A DNA stretch of 6,452 nt from an uncultured Chloroflexota bacterium (GTDB taxonomy: Bacteria; Chloroflexota; Limnocylindria; Limnocylindrales; CSP1-4). A program made the translations under genes and the position numbers. The notes beneath the pieces were generated by a model that saw nothing but the letters and a program-made list of their open reading frames with translations, ran no database searches and was not told the origin of the DNA. Position 1 is the stretch's first letter. Each line of letters opens with the position of its first letter. Location: assembly GCA_903928275.1 (NCBI GenBank), contig CAIYQJ010000429.1, forward strand, positions 1 to 6,452, read 5' to 3'. This document shows positions 1-5,104 of this stretch, one piece after another.

Positions 1-120
1 ACACGTCACAGGGTGCGTTCGCTGTCCCAGCTGCCGCGGCCCCGCGTCGCCGCTGTCGATCACAGCGGGCCCCGTCTCATGCGGGAATCGAGCCCCAAGC
101 TAGCGGGAAGGGAAGGTGGG

Positions 121-146
121 CGGCCCGACGGAAGGCGTCCGGGCCG
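121..146 (-). terminator. GC-rich hairpin, possible terminator of the ester-cyclase gene
   Basis: A perfect 7-bp stem, CGGCCCG at 121-127 and CGGGCCG at 140-146, encloses a 12-nt loop. It lies about 35 nt beyond the minus-strand stop codon at 181. There is no T-run, only a pyrimidine-rich stretch after it on the minus strand, so intrinsic termination is plausible but unproven. I see no gene in 1-180: long open frames there are arginine-rich antisense shadows. Confidence 0.35.
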
Positions 147-180
147 TCGGCTCGATGCGCACCACGGTCCTGGATGTGCG

Positions 181-612
181 TCACGAGATCCGGGCGAGCT
201 GGTCCATCCTGTCGCCGCTGTCGAACACGCTCAACGCGCTCTGGATCCTGCCGTCGAGGACCTGCGCGATGAGGATCCCGGTCACCGAGATGTGCCTGGC
301 GGAGGGCGGGAGATCGCCGAACTGGCCCGTCTGGGTGCCGGTGAAGGTGTATTGCACGGCGACCTGATCGCCCTCCGCGATCATCCGGTCGACCGAGAAG
401 TGGATGTCCGGGAACCCGGTCCGAAAGAGCGTCACGCGACGCTTGAGGCCGTCCCGGCCGAGGGTCACGCCGTGCGCCTCTACCGAGCCGTCCGTCTGGA
501 CCGGGGCGTCGAGGACGTACCCGTCGGCGTAGATCTCGTCGACGACGCCGAGTCTCCCCTGGTTGAGGACCTCGTCGAAGTGACGGCGGAGAACTGCCTT
601 GTTCGTCGCCAC
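181..612 (-). CDS. SnoaL-like / ester cyclase family protein (NTF2-like fold)
   Basis: A 143-residue protein of the size and pattern of SnoaL-like polyketide cyclase / ester cyclase proteins, small alpha+beta-barrel (NTF2-like) cytoplasmic proteins. The N-terminus (NKAVLRRHFDEVLNQG, residues 4-19) is the usual first helix. It is followed by a VVDEIYADGYV segment, the 'GRDGLKRRVTLFRTGFPDIHF' type block (residues 52-72), the GDQVAVQYTFTGTQTG strand pair (81-96) and LPPSARHISVTGI (101-113). The GTG start at 612 is chosen because GGAGGAG lies 6 nt upstream; the open frame extends much further up but is arginine-rich and noncoding-like. The true substrate cannot be read from sequence: most such genes are annotated only by fold, and few act on polyketides. 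It follows the RidA-family gene on the same strand after a 212-bp gap, so co-transcription is possible but not shown. A weak TTGACG box lies in that gap without a convincing -10. Confidence 0.85.
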   Translation of the reverse strand: MATNKAVLRRHFDEVLNQGRLGVVDEIYADGYVLDAPVQTDGSVEAHGVTLGRDGLKRRVTLFRTGFPDIHFSVDRMIAEGDQVAVQYTFTGTQTGQFGDLPPSARHISVTGILIAQVLDGRIQSALSVFDSGDRMDQLARIS

Positions 613-793
613 GATCGGCTCCTCCACCTGAGTGCGGCGGCCGGCGATGCCGGTCCGTCCCGCGCCCTTGGTGGTCGCGCGACTGTGGGTGACGCGGTCG
701 CGGGCGTCAATGACGGTGCTGATCCGCGGATGATCCGCCGCCCCTGGCGTCCCGCCCAGGGCTCGGGTCGGCGGCCCGGGCGCGATCCGTGCA

Positions 794-831
794 CGCGGGT
801 CAGGCCGGGTCGAGACTGCGCGGGTCAGGCC
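794..831. repeat. 13-bp direct repeat, 25-bp period
   Basis: CGCGGGTCAGGCC occurs at 794-806 and 819-831. The second copy contains the stop codon of the RidA-family gene (825-827). It looks like a short local tandem duplication just beyond the end of that gene. Confidence 0.7.
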
Positions 832-1217
832 TCGGCGACGACCGCGATGGAGATCCGCAGGCCCTCGACCGCGAGCGGGTGCCTCGCGCCCTGGCGCGCG
901 GGCGGATCGATCGGGAACCAACGCACCCACTCCTCGTTCATCCCGGCGAAGTCCTCCGAGTACTGCAGGATGAACGTCGCGCTCACGACCTTGTCCATGT
1001 AGGTCCCGGATGCCCGGAGAATGGCGTCGACGTTGCGCAGGGCCTGGCGCGTCTGGTCCTGGATCGTCTCTCCGACGACGGTGCCGGTCGCCGGGTCGAT
1101 GGGGCCCTGGCCGGAGACGAAGACGAGTCCTGCCGCCTTCACGGCCTGGCTGTAGGGGTAGGGGCCTGACGCCGACGCGCTGGGCGCCTTTGGCGTGTTG
1201 ATGATCTGCTTCGCCAC
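825..1217 (-). CDS. RidA/YjgF/TdcF family protein with an atypical active site
   Basis: A 130-residue protein of the normal RidA length. RidA proteins are trimeric cytoplasmic enzymes that hydrolyse reactive enamines/imines made by PLP enzymes such as threonine dehydratase. Family blocks are clear: PKAPSASASGPYPYSQAVKAAG (in residues 9-30), VFVSGQGPIDPATGTVVG (32-49), QTRQALRNVDAILRASG (55-71), FAGMNEEWVRWF (90-101) and PPAR (105-108). Arg108 aligns with the substrate-binding Arg105 of E. coli RidA. The Glu that aligns with E. coli Glu120, expected 15 residues later, is Ser123. The protein may therefore lack classical imine deaminase activity or act on another substrate. The GTG start at 1217 has GGAGGG 7 nt upstream. 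Upstream extensions of the frame are arginine/proline-rich and improbable. It is transcribed away from the membrane protein at 1546. Confidence 0.88.
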   Translation of the reverse strand: MAKQIINTPKAPSASASGPYPYSQAVKAAGLVFVSGQGPIDPATGTVVGETIQDQTRQALRNVDAILRASGTYMDKVVSATFILQYSEDFAGMNEEWVRWFPIDPPARQGARHPLAVEGLRISIAVVAEA

Positions 1218-1545
1218 GACCCGGCCCTCCGTGCGGCCGTGGCGGCGCCGGTGGGGTGGGACGCCGAGCTCGCTGCCATCGCCGATCGGGCGATGGTGAG
1301 CGCCACCTGGCCGCAGCGCAAGCCGCGGCACCAGAGACTCCAGCCGAATCCCGATGGCTTCGAGCGAGAGCGGACGTCACGACCGGAGGTATGCTCGCCG
1401 CCGACCGCGGATCCGCCCGGCACGTGCGCATGGGCACGTCGAGCCGGCGTCAGGCGGCGAGCGTCCTGAGGGCTCCGATCCCGAGCGGGAGGGTCACCTC
1501 CGCCGTGGCCGGCGTCCTGCCACCATCCTGTTCCGGGGGTTCTCG
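1218..1545. other. Divergent intergenic region, 328 bp, no gene seen
   Basis: This gap separates the divergent RidA-family (minus) and membrane-protein (plus) genes, so it should hold both promoters. I see no convincing -35/-10 pair. GGCACGT occurs twice (1419-1425 and 1433-1439, 14-bp period), the first copy forming the palindrome CACGTG, and a short GGAGG/CCTCC hairpin lies near 1485-1501. Open frames crossing the region are arginine-rich and lack family similarity. Confidence 0.5.
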
Positions 1546-2079
1546 ATGGACACGCAGACCTTCTACGCGACGGCGGCGGTCCTGTGCTTCACGCTGCTGG
1601 GCTTCTGGTGGATCGTGGTGCAGTTCCGCCACACCGAGCTCACCCGAGAGACGGGGCCGCGGCGCTTCGCGTTCCTCGTCTCGCTGCACTTCGTGCTGCC
1701 GGGCCTCGTGTCGCTCGCCTCGCTCCTCGCCACCGGCGCGCTGTGGCGCGTCGCTTTCGGCCTGGCGGGGGTGACCGGGATCGCCGCGGCCGTGATCGGT
1801 CTGAGCGACAGCACGATCCGGTCGGGTCCTCTCGGCAGGATCGGCCGGGTGGCATGGCTGGCCGTCCCGCTCTACGCGGCCCTCACCCTGGTCGCCGTCG
1901 ATCCGGGCCTTGCAGGCTCGGTCCTCGGACTCCAGCCCTTGCAGGTCGAGGGCCTGATCCTCGTCGTCGTCCTGCTCGTCGGCATCATGCTGGCCTGGCT
2001 CCTGTTCACGGAGCCCCTCGCTCCGCGCGGCGTGGACCAGCCCGCCGCGGAGCACGTCTCCCCGACGGTGACGCGCTAG
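1546..2079 (+). CDS. Integral membrane protein of unknown function (five predicted TM helices)
   Basis: A 177-residue protein I do not recognise as a named family. Five hydrophobic segments are visible: residues about 5-27 (starting YATAAVLCFTLLGFWWIVV), 42-64 (AFLVSLHFVLPGLVSLASLL), 67-86 (WRVAFGLAGVTGIAAAVIGL), 102-118 (VAWLAVPLYAALTLVAV) and 137-154 (GLILVVVLLVGIMLAWLLF). Short basic loops (RHTELTRETGPRR, about 28-40; RSGPLGRIGR, about 92-101) and a polar C-tail of about 20 residues suggest a small inner-membrane protein without a soluble domain. There is no separate cleavable signal peptide. The ATG at 1546 has GGGGG about 6 nt upstream and begins exactly where the composition turns membrane-like. 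It stands alone; the next minus-strand frame converges on it. No catalytic motif is seen. Confidence 0.8.
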   Translation: MDTQTFYATAAVLCFTLLGFWWIVVQFRHTELTRETGPRRFAFLVSLHFVLPGLVSLASLLATGALWRVAFGLAGVTGIAAAVIGLSDSTIRSGPLGRIGRVAWLAVPLYAALTLVAVDPGLAGSVLGLQPLQVEGLILVVVLLVGIMLAWLLFTEPLAPRGVDQPAAEHVSPTVTR

Positions 2080-2202
2080 ACGCCTTCGGTCCCGACCGTC
2101 GAGCGACTCGGGGTCGACCGTCGCTTCACTTCCGGGCCGGAGCCCTGGGCGTCGTCGCAGGACCCGGGGCACGGGCTCGCCTCCGGCTCCGTGCGGGGCC
2201 GG

Positions 2203-2313
2203 TCACCCCTTGGCGATCGCCGCCTCCAGGCGCAGGATCTTGTCGAGCATCGCGTTCATCGCGTTCATCGCGTTCATCGCGTCGTCCTGCGCCTTGAGGT
2301 GGGCCTGCCGCAC
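2203..2313 (-). pseudogene. C-terminal fragment of a small gene with an Asn-Ala-Met repeat
   Basis: The minus strand reads AQDDAMNAMNAM, then NAMLDKILRLEAAIAKG and a stop at 2203. The end (LDKILRLEAAIAKG) has the heptad-like pattern of a short amphipathic or coiled-coil helix, and the preceding NAM repeats come from a 9-bp tandem repeat. A GTG at 2311 would allow a 36-residue product, but it has no Shine-Dalgarno site. Upstream of about 2298 the frame is antisense to the recombinase remnant and becomes arginine-rich. I therefore read it as the surviving 3' end of a gene whose 5' part was lost when the recombinase sequence arrived. No family was recognised, and the repeat could also be purely noncoding. 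Confidence 0.35.
2248..2280. repeat. 9-bp tandem repeat (CGCGTTCAT x3 plus partial units)
   Basis: CGCGTTCAT is repeated perfectly at 2251-2259, 2260-2268 and 2269-2277, preceded by CAT and followed by CGC. Because the unit is a multiple of three, copy-number changes keep any frame open. On the minus strand it encodes Met-Asn-Ala units. A microsatellite of this kind can expand or contract by slippage. Confidence 0.95.
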
Positions 2314-2490
2314 GTCCGGCTGTACGACCTGCGCAGGCTGGCGATCACCCTCGTGCTCACCGAGACGCGGGACCTCACGCCGCGCGCGCCTACGCCGGGC
2401 ACGCGTCGATCGGGCTCACCTCGGACTCCTATGGCTACCTGCTACGCTCTGTCAGCGGTCCGGCGGTGGACGCGATCGCCAGGCGGGTCG
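2299..2490 (+). pseudogene. Frameshifted C-terminal remnant of a tyrosine recombinase (phage-type integrase)
   Basis: Two frames together match the last part of the integrase catalytic domain. The first frame (about 2299-2370) gives GLPHVRLYDLRRLAITLVL, matching the motif 'RLHDLRHTHATLLL' that contains the second catalytic Arg; the box-II His is Tyr here. A different frame (about 2388-2490) gives AYAGHASIGLTSDSYGYLL, then RSVSGPAVDAIARRV. This matches 'GHASI..TLDTYGHLL', with the box His (2400-2402) and the Tyr nucleophile (2430-2432). Spacing from the DLR motif to GHAS equals that of intact enzymes to within one base, so a single-base indel between about 2370 and 2397 separates the halves. 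The N-terminal core-binding domain and the first catalytic Arg are absent. No start codon or ribosome site applies. It points toward the tRNA gene 73 bp downstream, a classic attachment target, and marks an old integration event. Confidence 0.75.
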
Positions 2491-2562
2491 TGGATCCCCT
2501 GGCTTCAGGTTGGCTGTCATCGGCCGATCTGATTCCGCGGAAGAGCCGGATCCGAGCACAAA

Positions 2563-2638
2563 GCGCCCGTAGCTCAGTGGATAGAGCATCTGACTTCGGA
2601 TCAGACGGTCGGGGGTTCGAATCCCTCCGGGCGCGCCA
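2563..2638 (+). tRNA. tRNA-Arg, anticodon TCG
   Basis: A 76-nt cloverleaf reads directly. The acceptor stem GCGCCCG (2563-2569) pairs perfectly with CGGGCGC (2628-2634). The D-arm is around GCTC...GAGC (2572-2587). The anticodon stem TCTGA (2589-2593) pairs with TCAGA (2601-2605) and encloses the loop CTTCGGA, giving anticodon TCG (2596-2598) for codon CGA. The T-arm has the canonical GGTTCGAATCC core. The discriminator is G2635 and CCA is encoded at 2636-2638. All key invariant positions look normal, so the gene should be functional. The recombinase remnant upstream and the accessory genes downstream suggest that it served as an integration site. I found no second copy of its 3' end in the window that would mark the far attachment site. 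Confidence 0.96.
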
Positions 2639-2679
2639 ATGTCTTGAGTCGCGACATCGATGACACTGTCGAATGCACC

Positions 2680-2737
2680 AACCGTTGGCCCGACGGCCAT
2701 CGGTTACGCCGCTGCGAAACGTGCCAACGGTTACGCC
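2680..2737. repeat. Inverted and direct repeats around AACCGTTGGC
   Basis: AACCGTTGGC (2680-2689) is matched by its exact reverse complement GCCAACGGTT (2723-2732). A third, near-identical copy gives a 15-bp direct repeat with one mismatch: GCCATCGGTTACGCC (2696-2710) and GCCAACGGTTACGCC (2723-2737), period 27 bp. Related motifs recur at 6094-6104 and 6163-6173, on the other side of the accessory genes. The arrangement suggests binding sites for a recombinase or regulator, or decayed multiple terminal repeats of an element. Confidence 0.75.
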
Positions 2738-2950
2738 CGTGGCGCGGGGCCGGGGAGTGCCGAAGGGCGCGAAGCGCTGAGCTGGTGCCGGGGGCCGTTC
2801 GGCCACGGCGGGCGCTTCACCGAGGGACCCCTCGCCAGTGCCTCGGGGCCACCGATCGCGGCCTGCCCAGGGTGCGGGCCGCGACGGCGAGCCCCGCGCC
2901 CGTCGGGGAACCAGGGGGCGCCATCACCAACGGAGCTGTCGCGACCCCGC

Positions 2951-2967
2951 GAGCGGAGCCCCCGCTC
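2951..2967 (-). terminator. Hairpin downstream of the HTH gene, possible terminator
   Basis: A perfect 6-bp stem, GAGCGG (2951-2956) with CCGCTC (2962-2967), has a 5-nt loop. It lies 15 nt past the stop codon of the minus-strand HTH gene. It has no T-run, so it is only a candidate. Confidence 0.3.
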
Positions 2968-2981
2968 CAGCCGAGCCGTGG

Positions 2982-3197
2982 TCATATCTGGCAGGGCCGG
3001 TCGGTCCCTCGGCTGAAGTCGGAGAGGAACGCTTTCCAGTCATCGAGACGGATCCGGTAGGTCCGCCTCCGGCCGGTCGTGTAGACCGTCGCCCGCAGCC
3101 TGCCGGCCACGATCTGTCGACGCACCCATTCGCCGGTCATGCCGACGCGGGCGCCTGCCTGATCGGCGCTGAGCCACCCGGGTTCGTCTTGTCTCAT
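2982..3197 (-). CDS. Small excisionase/AlpA-like helix-turn-helix DNA-binding protein
   Basis: A 71-residue protein consisting of essentially one winged-HTH domain of the HTH_17/excisionase type. WLSADQAGARVGMTGEWVRR (residues 8-27) gives the first helix, turn and recognition helix ('L+ADQAA+ +GM+ + WVRRQI'). AGRLRA (31-36) and the TYRIRLDDWKAFL block (46-58) form the wing and last helix ('Y+I+ +DWeaFL'). Such proteins act as recombination directionality factors that help an integrase excise an element, or as small regulators. The presence of a recombinase remnant and a tRNA nearby favours the first role. The ATG at 3197 is the only sensible start: upstream the frame is arginine-rich, and the Shine-Dalgarno is weak. 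Its 5' end overlaps by 9 bp the likely start of the oppositely oriented ORF at 3189. Confidence 0.8.
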   Translation of the reverse strand: MRQDEPGWLSADQAGARVGMTGEWVRRQIVAGRLRATVYTTGRRRTYRIRLDDWKAFLSDFSRGTDRPCQI

Positions 3198-3533
3198 GAC
3201 ACGACCGCGGCCACCCCGCGGCCGCTCGCCGTCATCCTCCGCGGTCTCGGCATCGACCTCCGCCCGGCGAAGCGGGAGTGCCCGCTCGAGTGCGCGGCGA
3301 TCGTGGCACGCCACGCGCACTGGCGCGCGATGCAGGTCGCGCAGCACAAGGCCGAGCAGGAGCGGCTTGTCCGCGCGGCGATCGCCGCGGTGCGGGCCGA
3401 CGGCTGCTACGCGAGCCGCCACCAGGTCCAGAAGCGCCTCGCATCCGGGGTCAGCCTGCGCAGCCCGCGCCTCATGGCGATCTGGCGGGCCGAGGCGCAG
3501 GAGCCGGGGCGGAGGTTCGCGAAGGGGTCGTAG
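3189..3533 (+). CDS. Small protein, possibly DNA-binding, unknown family
   Basis: A frame of 114 residues if it begins at TTG 3189 (reads MSHDTTAATPRPLAVILRG as an initiator). A GTG at 3303 is an alternative that would start inside the conserved-looking part. The middle is a long Ala/Gln/Arg helix (IVARHAHWRAMQVAQHKAEQ, then ERLVRAAIAAVRADG). The C-terminal region, CYASRHQVQKRLASGVSLRS followed by PRLMAIWRAEAQE, resembles a short winged-HTH-like pattern ('G.YPSRR.V...L..G.SLR.P.L..IWR.A') that I recall from small proteins of mobile elements; I cannot name a family. No good Shine-Dalgarno site lies near the start. It overlaps the start of the divergent excisionase-like gene, and it ends 4 bp before the -35 box of the toxin promoter, so it is unlikely to be co-transcribed with the toxin under that promoter. 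The helix-rich, in-frame composition supports coding, but the start is uncertain. Confidence 0.55.
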   Translation: MSHDTTAATPRPLAVILRGLGIDLRPAKRECPLECAAIVARHAHWRAMQVAQHKAEQERLVRAAIAAVRADGCYASRHQVQKRLASGVSLRSPRLMAIWRAEAQEPGRRFAKGS

Positions 3534-3537
3534 CCTG

Positions 3538-3565
3538 TTGACTATACCTGCTGGGTGCATACAAT
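3538..3565 (+). promoter_or_regulatory. Sigma70-type promoter for the toxin-antitoxin operon
   Basis: TTGACT (3538-3543) and TACAAT (3560-3565), separated by 16 bp, each differ from consensus at one position. This is the best promoter-like pair seen in the window, and it is AT-rich relative to its surroundings. It sits directly upstream of the toxin gene; transcription should begin near 3572, leaving a leader of about 50 nt. Confidence 0.75.
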
Positions 3566-3577
3566 GGGCGCATGCAC
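3555..3577. promoter_or_regulatory. Inverted repeat over the -10, candidate HigA operator
   Basis: GTGCAT (3555-3560) and its reverse complement ATGCAC (3572-3577) lie with centres 17 bp apart, covering the -10 and the start point. ACAATG also repeats at 3561-3566 and 3576-3581. HigA-type antitoxins are XRE dimers that repress their own promoter by binding such repeats. The position fits autoregulation; this is inference. Confidence 0.5.
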
Positions 3578-3624
3578 AATGAGATGCGACTAACCTTTCC
3601 CGTATAGGCTACGCGAGCCCACGC

Positions 3625-3999
3625 GTGGAGGTGACCTTCGCGAACGGCAAGCTCGCGCGGCTGTGCTCGTCCGAGAGCCAGATGATCCGTGAGCTTGGGC
3701 CGGAGGCGGCGCGACGGCTGGGCCGGCGACTGCAGCAACTTGAGGCTGCCGCGTCGCTCGCGGAGTTTCGACATCTCCCACAGGTGCGGGCGCATCAGCT
3801 CGTCGGAGATCGGGATGAGCAGATCAGCGTCGACCTCGACCACCCGAGGCGCCTGATCCTCGAGGCCACCGAGCCCGTGCCTCGTGCGCCGGATGGAGGC
3901 CTCGACTGGGAGGCGATCACGTCGGTCGTCGTGATCGAGGGCGCAGACACGCACGCACGAACGCTCAGGAAGGAGCCACCCGGTGATCGAGGCAGCTGA
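3625..3999 (+). CDS. higB: HigB-like (RelE/ParE superfamily) ribosome-dependent mRNA interferase toxin
   Basis: A 124-residue protein matching the HigB-like 'killer protein' family. VEVTFANGKLARLCSSESQM (1-20) is the first strand and helix. EAARRLGRRLQQLEAAASLAE (27-47) is the second helix. The next block runs LPQVRAHQLVGDRDEQISVD (51-70), then DLDHPRRLILEA (70-81) with the PVPRAPDGGLDW insert (85-96) and the final strand ITSVVVIEGADTH (98-110). HigB toxins cut mRNA at the ribosomal A site and stop translation. The GTG start at 3625 fits the family N-terminus. The only upstream Shine-Dalgarno-like sequence is GCGAG, so initiation should be weak. The gene is first in the operon, as is usual for higBA, and its last 17 bp overlap the antitoxin gene. 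The C-terminal tail of about 14 residues after the last strand lies in the overlap. It is full length, with no sign of disruption. Confidence 0.88.
   Translation: MEVTFANGKLARLCSSESQMIRELGPEAARRLGRRLQQLEAAASLAEFRHLPQVRAHQLVGDRDEQISVDLDHPRRLILEATEPVPRAPDGGLDWEAITSVVVIEGADTHARTLRKEPPGDRGS
3971..3985 (+). promoter_or_regulatory. Strong ribosome-binding site for the antitoxin, inside the toxin gene
   Basis: AGGAG (3971-3975) stands 7 nt before the GTG at 3983, and fixes that start. It lies within the toxin coding sequence, so translation of the antitoxin is coupled to, or independent of, the poorly initiated toxin. This should favour antitoxin excess. Confidence 0.8.
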
Positions 4000-5074
4000 T
4001 CGCCAGTACCGACCCGACGACGCGATCCCTCCCGGCGAGACGGTTCGCGAGAGTCTCGAAGCGCTTGGGATGACCCAAGCGGAGTTGTCGCGCCGGTCGG
4101 GCCTGTCGGCGAAGCACGTGAACCAGATCCTGCAGGGGCTGGCCCCGGTGACGCCGGAGACGGCCCTCGCCTTCGAACGGGTCCTTGGCGTGCCCGCGCG
4201 CTTCTGGAACTCCCTCGAGGCCAACTACCGAGCGCGCAGAGTGCGCCTACGCGAAGGTGAAGTCTCGGCGGAAGACGCCGAATGGATTCGGCGCCTCCCC
4301 GTGAAGGAACTCGCCGACCGAGGCTTCATCGAAAGCAGCACCGATGCAGGTACGCGGCGAGAGCGGCTGCTTACCTTCTTTGGCGTGGCCAGCCGCGAGT
4401 CGTGGGATGCCGTGTGGCTCGCGCCCGATGCCTCCTTCCGTCGCTCGACCGTCTTCGCGGCTGACCCTCATGCAACCGCGGCCTGGCTCCGGATCGGAGA
4501 ACTCGAGGCGAGAAGCGCGGACGTGGCGGTATTCAACCGCGCCCGCTTCTTCGTGGCGCTCGAGATGATCCGCTCGCTGATGACGGAACCTCCGGGACAG
4601 TTCGAGCCCGAGATGCGGCGGCTCTGCGCCGAGAGCGGCGTCGTCCTGGTCATCACCGATGGGCTCGCCAAGACTCGAGCGAACGGCGTGGCTCGCTGGC
4701 TCTCGCCGACCGTGGCACTCGTCCAACTCTCGCTGCGCGGTCGCTGGGAGGATGTCTTCTGGTTCTCGTTCTTCCACGAGGCCGGCCATATCGCCCTGCA
4801 CGGGAAGCGCGAGACCTTCCTCGAGGGTGACAAGCGGACAGGCGCCGAGGAGCAGGAGGCCGACGAGTTCGCGTCCAACATGCTCATCCCGAAGCGCTAC
4901 GAGGCCGACCTGTATCGGATCCGGACGCTCGGTGAGGCGCAGGCTTTCGCGCGCCGGCTAGCCATCCCGCCGGCGATTGTCGTTGGACGTCTCCAACACG
5001 AGGGGCTACTCGCTCAGCGCGTGGGCAACAGGCTCCGGCGTCGGTTCGCGCTCGTGGCGGAGCCCGGATCGTGA
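3983..5074 (+). CDS. higA: HigA antitoxin fused to an ImmA/IrrE-family zinc metallopeptidase domain
   Basis: A 363-residue two-domain protein. Residues 1-86 are a HigA-type XRE helix-turn-helix. 'IPPGETVRESLEALGMTQAE' (15-34) is the HigA signature, followed by LSRRSGLSAKHVNQILQG (35-52), TPETALAFERVLGVPARFWN (57-76) and a linker helix. Residues about 185-340 form an ImmA/IrrE (COG2856) peptidase. The zinc motif HEAGH (265-269) is preceded by the aromatic helix WEDVFWFSFF. The downstream EEQEADEFASNMLIP segment (289-303) supplies the third ligand, most likely Glu292. Stand-alone HigA is about 100 residues, so this is the extended form. The N-terminal half should neutralise HigB and repress the promoter. 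The peptidase half may act as a sensor that cleaves itself or a partner, as ImmA cleaves ImmR and IrrE cleaves DdrO; this is inference. All metal-binding residues are intact. The GTG start at 3983 is fixed by AGGAG. Confidence 0.88.
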   Translation: MIEAADRQYRPDDAIPPGETVRESLEALGMTQAELSRRSGLSAKHVNQILQGLAPVTPETALAFERVLGVPARFWNSLEANYRARRVRLREGEVSAEDAEWIRRLPVKELADRGFIESSTDAGTRRERLLTFFGVASRESWDAVWLAPDASFRRSTVFAADPHATAAWLRIGELEARSADVAVFNRARFFVALEMIRSLMTEPPGQFEPEMRRLCAESGVVLVITDGLAKTRANGVARWLSPTVALVQLSLRGRWEDVFWFSFFHEAGHIALHGKRETFLEGDKRTGAEEQEADEFASNMLIPKRYEADLYRIRTLGEAQAFARRLAIPPAIVVGRLQHEGLLAQRVGNRLRRRFALVAEPGS

Positions 5075-5088
5075 GCGGCGCGTGCGGC

Positions 5089-5104
5089 CGTCGCCACTGC
5101 GACG
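5089..5104 (+). terminator. Short hairpin after the antitoxin gene
   Basis: CGTCGC (5089-5094) and GCGACG (5099-5104) form a perfect 6-bp stem with a CACT loop, 15 nt after the antitoxin stop. There is no T-run. It may attenuate readthrough into the downstream abortive-infection gene rather than end transcription. Confidence 0.3.

Larger units (their letters stand above)
2639..2981. other. Noncoding region after the tRNA, with repeated motifs
   Basis: This gap of 343 bp has no gene I can support: open frames are Arg/Pro/Ala-rich and lack domain patterns. Its first 100 bp are structured. A possible hairpin, ATGTC/GACAT (2639-2643 / 2653-2657), directly follows the tRNA. Then come CTGTCGAAT (2666-2674) and three copies of an AACCG-N-TGGC motif (one forward, two inverted; 2680-2737). 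The remainder, 2740-2940, shows nothing specific. Confidence 0.6.

Noticed and set aside
13..1002. Long + strand frame (329 codons) opposite the first two genes
   Set aside because: It is the antisense shadow of two recognisable minus-strand genes, a common effect in high-GC DNA; it has no domain pattern or ribosome site.
181..1437. A continuous 418-codon minus-strand frame spanning both the ester-cyclase and the RidA-family regions
   Set aside because: Only its last 143 residues are protein-like. The rest is Arg/Pro/Gly-rich and antisense or out of frame to the RidA gene, and a strong ribosome site precedes the GTG at 612.
1450..2172. Minus-strand frame opposite the membrane protein
   Set aside because: Composition is Arg/Asp/Gln-rich antisense of hydrophobic codons, and the + strand reading has five clear membrane helices.
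2696..2737. Possible CRISPR array in the repeats after the tRNA
   Set aside because: Only two direct copies of 15 bp with a 12-bp gap, one mismatch and no cas genes; units and spacers are far too short.
2435..2806. Minus-strand frame containing ARRDSNPRPSDPKSDALSTELR
   Set aside because: This is the well-known spurious peptide produced by translating the reverse strand of a tRNA gene (2563-2638); it is not a protein.
2838..3188. N-terminal extension of the small + strand gene upstream of 3189
   Set aside because: It is antisense to the recognisable excisionase-like gene and lacks a conserved pattern or ribosome site.
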